Made by a program: the position numbers and the translations under genes. A DNA stretch of 9,163 nt from Rickettsiales bacterium (lineage in GTDB: Bacteria > Pseudomonadota > Alphaproteobacteria > Methylaequorales > Methylaequoraceae), in assembly GCA_002715305.1 (NCBI GenBank), contig PAYV01000017.1, positions 7,032-16,194 of the forward strand, in the 5' to 3' direction. Positions 7,028 through 9,163 of this stretch are shown piece by piece (position 1 is the stretch's first letter; each line of letters starts with the position of its first letter). The notes below the pieces were generated by a model, which worked only from the letters and a program-made list of their open reading frames with translations, was not told the DNA's origin and did no database searches.

Positions 7028-8106
7028 TAATTAACAATTTTTTCAAAAACTTTTATAGATTGAACAATTTCTGAAACATCATGAACTCTATGAATCTGTA
7101 TACCCTGTCTCATACCCAAAATTGTTGAAGTAATTGTACCAGCTAAGCGATTTTTCGGATTATTTTCTTTGTGAATTGAAGAAATGAATCTCTTCCTTGA
7201 AACACCTAACATGATAGGACAGCCAAGAGTATGAAATAGTGATAAATTTTTTAATATTTCTAAATTTTGTTCATAATTTTTGCCAAATCCAATGCCTGGA
7301 TCAACTATTATATTGCTTCTTTTAATTCCATTTGATACACAAAAATCAATTCTTTCTTCTAAAAAATCATAAACATCAAACAACACATTTTGATAAATAT
7401 TTTTTTTCATCATATTTTGAGGGTTTCCTGGCATATGCATAAGTACCACAGGTATTTGATAACGTTTGATTATTTCTACACTTTTTTTATCATTCAATAA
7501 AGCGCTAACATCATTTATTATTTTGGCTCCAGATAATATTCCTAATTCCATTGTAGAAGAGTTTCTAGTATCTAGAGAAATATTAATTTTATTATGGTAA
7601 AGAGACTGAAGTATTGGAAGAATTCTCATACTTTCAACATCATCGCTAACCTTAGTTGCGCCTGGTCTTGTAGATTCACCACCTACATCAATAAAATCAG
7701 CACCTAATTTCACCATTTTTTTTGAATGTTCTAAGGCATTCTTTAAAGCAAGGTTTTCACCTCCGTCTGAGAAACTATCAGGAGTAACATTTAAAATGCC
7801 AAATATTAAAAAATCACTTTTTTGTTGTTTCTTAATCTTTAGAAGCAAATCTCTTTTAGAAATTACATAATCAAATTTTTCTTTTAATTTAGTGGATGCT
7901 TTTTTTTCGATGTATTTATAAAAATCTCTTATCGTAAAATATTTATTAATAGATTTCTTTTTATTTATTTTCTCAATGACTTCAAAACCAGTAAAAAAAG
8001 AATTTCCTATTTTAACAGAATCATAAGTCTTCTCAAGTTGAGAACCACGTTCATTATTTACAAAACCAATTGGATTAAGGTAATATTTATTTCGGAAAGT
8101 TTGCAA
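7027..8106 (-). CDS. folP: Dihydropteroate synthase FolP with long N-terminal extension
   Basis: This TIM-barrel enzyme (359 aa) condenses 6-hydroxymethyl-7,8-dihydropterin diphosphate with p-aminobenzoate to give dihydropteroate in folate synthesis. The catalytic domain starts near residue 98: GILNVTPDSFSDGG (103-116), DVGGESTRPGA (140-150), SLDTR (177-181), INDVSA (197-202), MHMPGNPQ (223-230), VDPGIGFGK (268-276), GVSRKRF (301-307) and HRVHDV (339-344). The first 95 residues, beginning NKYYLNPIGF, form an extension typical of alphaproteobacterial FolP and absent from the roughly 280-aa E. coli enzyme. There is no in-frame ATG before residue 130, so the start must be non-AUG. TTG at 8106-8104 is the first candidate after the in-frame ftsH stop and keeps the conserved YYLNP segment. 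No Shine-Dalgarno sequence is visible, which suggests coupling to ftsH. All motifs around the sulfonamide/pABA site look normal. Confidence 0.94.
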   Translation of the reverse strand: MQTFRNKYYLNPIGFVNNERGSQLEKTYDSVKIGNSFFTGFEVIEKINKKKSINKYFTIRDFYKYIEKKASTKLKEKFDYVISKRDLLLKIKKQQKSDFLIFGILNVTPDSFSDGGENLALKNALEHSKKMVKLGADFIDVGGESTRPGATKVSDDVESMRILPILQSLYHNKINISLDTRNSSTMELGILSGAKIINDVSALLNDKKSVEIIKRYQIPVVLMHMPGNPQNMMKKNIYQNVLFDVYDFLEERIDFCVSNGIKRSNIIVDPGIGFGKNYEQNLEILKNLSLFHTLGCPIMLGVSRKRFISSIHKENNPKNRLAGTITSTILGMRQGIQIHRVHDVSEIVQSIKVFEKIVN

Positions 8107-8112
8107 AAAAAA

Positions 8113-9163
8113 TTACGTGGTAGCAGGATTTGGATTTAAACCTAATTTCTTTTTACCAATATTTTTTTTCCCAATTGGCAAAGAGGTCTTTTTGTCACCA
8201 GAATTATTTTTTGGTTGCTTGGTTTGCTTTATTTTACCATTTTTTATCAAGTCTTTAACCTCATCACCCGAAAGAGTTTCATACTCAAGAAGCGCATCAG
8301 CTAAACTATGCAAGTGTTTAATATTCTTTTTTAAAACTTTCTTTGCATGGGATTCCGCAGTATCGATTAATTTTCTAATCTCCTGATCTATTATTTTAGC
8401 AGTTTCTTCAGACATACTTTTACGCTGAGTCACAGATCTTCCTAAAAAAACATCTTCTTCATTTTCAGAATATCTTAGCGGTCCGAGAATTTCGCTCATA
8501 CCCCATTCTACAACCATAGCTCGAGCTCTTTGTGTTGCTTGAAGAATATCATTGGAAGCTCCTGAAGTTATATTTTCTTTTCCAAAAATAAGCTCTTCAG
8601 CGACTCTACCACCAAAGATCATTGCAAGCTTAGCTTTCATTTCTTTTTTTGATTCAGAATATCTATCTCTCTCCGGAAGATTCATGGTTACACCAAGAGC
8701 TCTTCCTCTCGGAATAATCGTTACTTTATGTAATGGATCATTTCCCGGAGTAAAAATACCCACCAGGGCATGGCCAGCTTCGTGATATGCTGTTAGTTCT
8801 TTTTCTTTATGTGTCATTACCATTGATCTTCTCTCAGCACCCATAAGAACTTTATCCTTAGCGTCTTCAAATTCAAACATAGTAACTAAACGTTTATTTC
8901 GTCTAGCAGCAAGAAGAGCAGCTTCGTTTGATAAATTGGCTAAATCTGCTCCTGAAAAACCTGGTGTTCCTCGAGCGATAACATTAATTTCAACGTCAGG
9001 AGCTAGTGGCAACTTACGTGTATGAACTTCAAGAATTTTGTTTCTACCTTGTATGTCTGGGTTTGGGACTACGACTTGTCTATCAAAACGACCTGGCCTT
9101 AAAAGAGCGGGATCAAGAACATCTGGCCTGTTAGTAGCTGCGATAAGAATCACTCCTTCAGTA
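8113..9163 (-). CDS. ftsH: ATP-dependent zinc metalloprotease FtsH, C-terminal part (5' end outside the window)
   Basis: FtsH is a hexameric AAA+ protease of the inner membrane that degrades damaged membrane proteins and some short-lived cytosolic regulators. The window holds about 349 codons; the N-terminal membrane segments and Walker A/B motifs lie beyond position 9163. The reading frame is open to the edge (TEGVILIAATNRPD), so the GTG at 9153 is an internal valine and not a start. Numbering from that valine, the second region of homology runs ATNRPDVLDPALLRPGRFDR (5-24) with arginine fingers R19 and R22. The zinc site is HEAGH (124-128, codons 8784-8770), with D202 in SGASND as the likely third ligand. 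A lysine-rich, low-complexity tail (about 305-346) ends NPATT. It is the most conserved gene of the window and first in the visible folP-glmM-thiD set. In many relatives tilS lies just upstream. Confidence 0.97.
   Translation of the reverse strand, partial: TEGVILIAATNRPDVLDPALLRPGRFDRQVVVPNPDIQGRNKILEVHTRKLPLAPDVEINVIARGTPGFSGADLANLSNEAALLAARRNKRLVTMFEFEDAKDKVLMGAERRSMVMTHKEKELTAYHEAGHALVGIFTPGNDPLHKVTIIPRGRALGVTMNLPERDRYSESKKEMKAKLAMIFGGRVAEELIFGKENITSGASNDILQATQRARAMVVEWGMSEILGPLRYSENEEDVFLGRSVTQRKSMSEETAKIIDQEIRKLIDTAESHAKKVLKKNIKHLHSLADALLEYETLSGDEVKDLIKNGKIKQTKQPKNNSGDKKTSLPIGKKNIGKKKLGLNPNPATT

Noticed and set aside
8117..8785. Open frames of 89 and 77 codons on the plus strand opposite ftsH
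   Set aside because: Both are antisense to highly conserved FtsH sequence (tail and zinc-site region) and show no family features.
9151..9153. GTG as a possible start of a short FtsH-like protein
   Set aside because: The frame stays open to the window edge with conserved FtsH residues (TEG before VILIAATNRPD), so this is an internal valine.
1..9163. Defence system, prophage, insertion sequence, integron or CRISPR array
   Set aside because: Every stretch is filled by a recognisable housekeeping or transport gene, and I saw no terminal inverted repeats, transposase motifs or regularly spaced repeats.

Overview
The window is an ordinary but extremely compact piece of chromosome from a very AT-rich bacterium, most likely an alphaproteobacterium with a streamlined genome of the marine planktonic type. 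The evidence is the alphaproteobacterial form of phosphoserine aminotransferase, the FolP with an N-terminal extension of about 95 residues, the order ftsH-folP-glmM-thiD, and the presence of a HisZ-type protein. Only about 109 of 9163 bases are non-coding: 3021-3118, 4913-4917 and 8107-8112. A complete thiC argues against typical Pelagibacter (SAR11), which lacks this gene. Another AT-rich pelagic alphaproteobacterial lineage fits better, but the species cannot be fixed from the sequence alone.

The layout has three transcription blocks. The right block, on the minus strand, reads from 9163 down to 4918: ftsH (its N-terminal part lies outside the window), folP, glmM, thiD. Its genes are separated by 6 nt or overlap. 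It joins membrane protein quality control, dihydropteroate synthesis, the GlcN-6-P to GlcN-1-P step of cell-wall precursor synthesis, and HMP phosphate kinase. The middle block is thiC alone on the plus strand (3119-4912), convergent with thiD (5 nt between the stops) and divergent from the left block. The left block, on the minus strand, reads from 3020 to 1: an SLC13-type ion-coupled transporter with two RCK_C domains, a SerC-type aminotransferase, and the start of hisZ, all with overlapping ends.

Functionally, ThiC (AIR to HMP-P) and ThiD (HMP-P to HMP-PP) give the whole pyrimidine branch of thiamine synthesis in two adjacent but oppositely transcribed genes. SerC and HisZ belong to serine and histidine synthesis, and the transporter upstream of them has no substrate that can be read from the sequence.

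I found no mobile element, CRISPR array, RNA gene, phage gene or defence system, and I do not think a novel system is hidden here. The points worth a second look are modest. thiC lacks a TPP riboswitch. None of the seven visible starts has a clear Shine-Dalgarno sequence. folP begins at TTG in frame with and 6 nt after the ftsH stop. glmM and thiD overlap by 38 nt across an A9 tract. serC is not next to serA.
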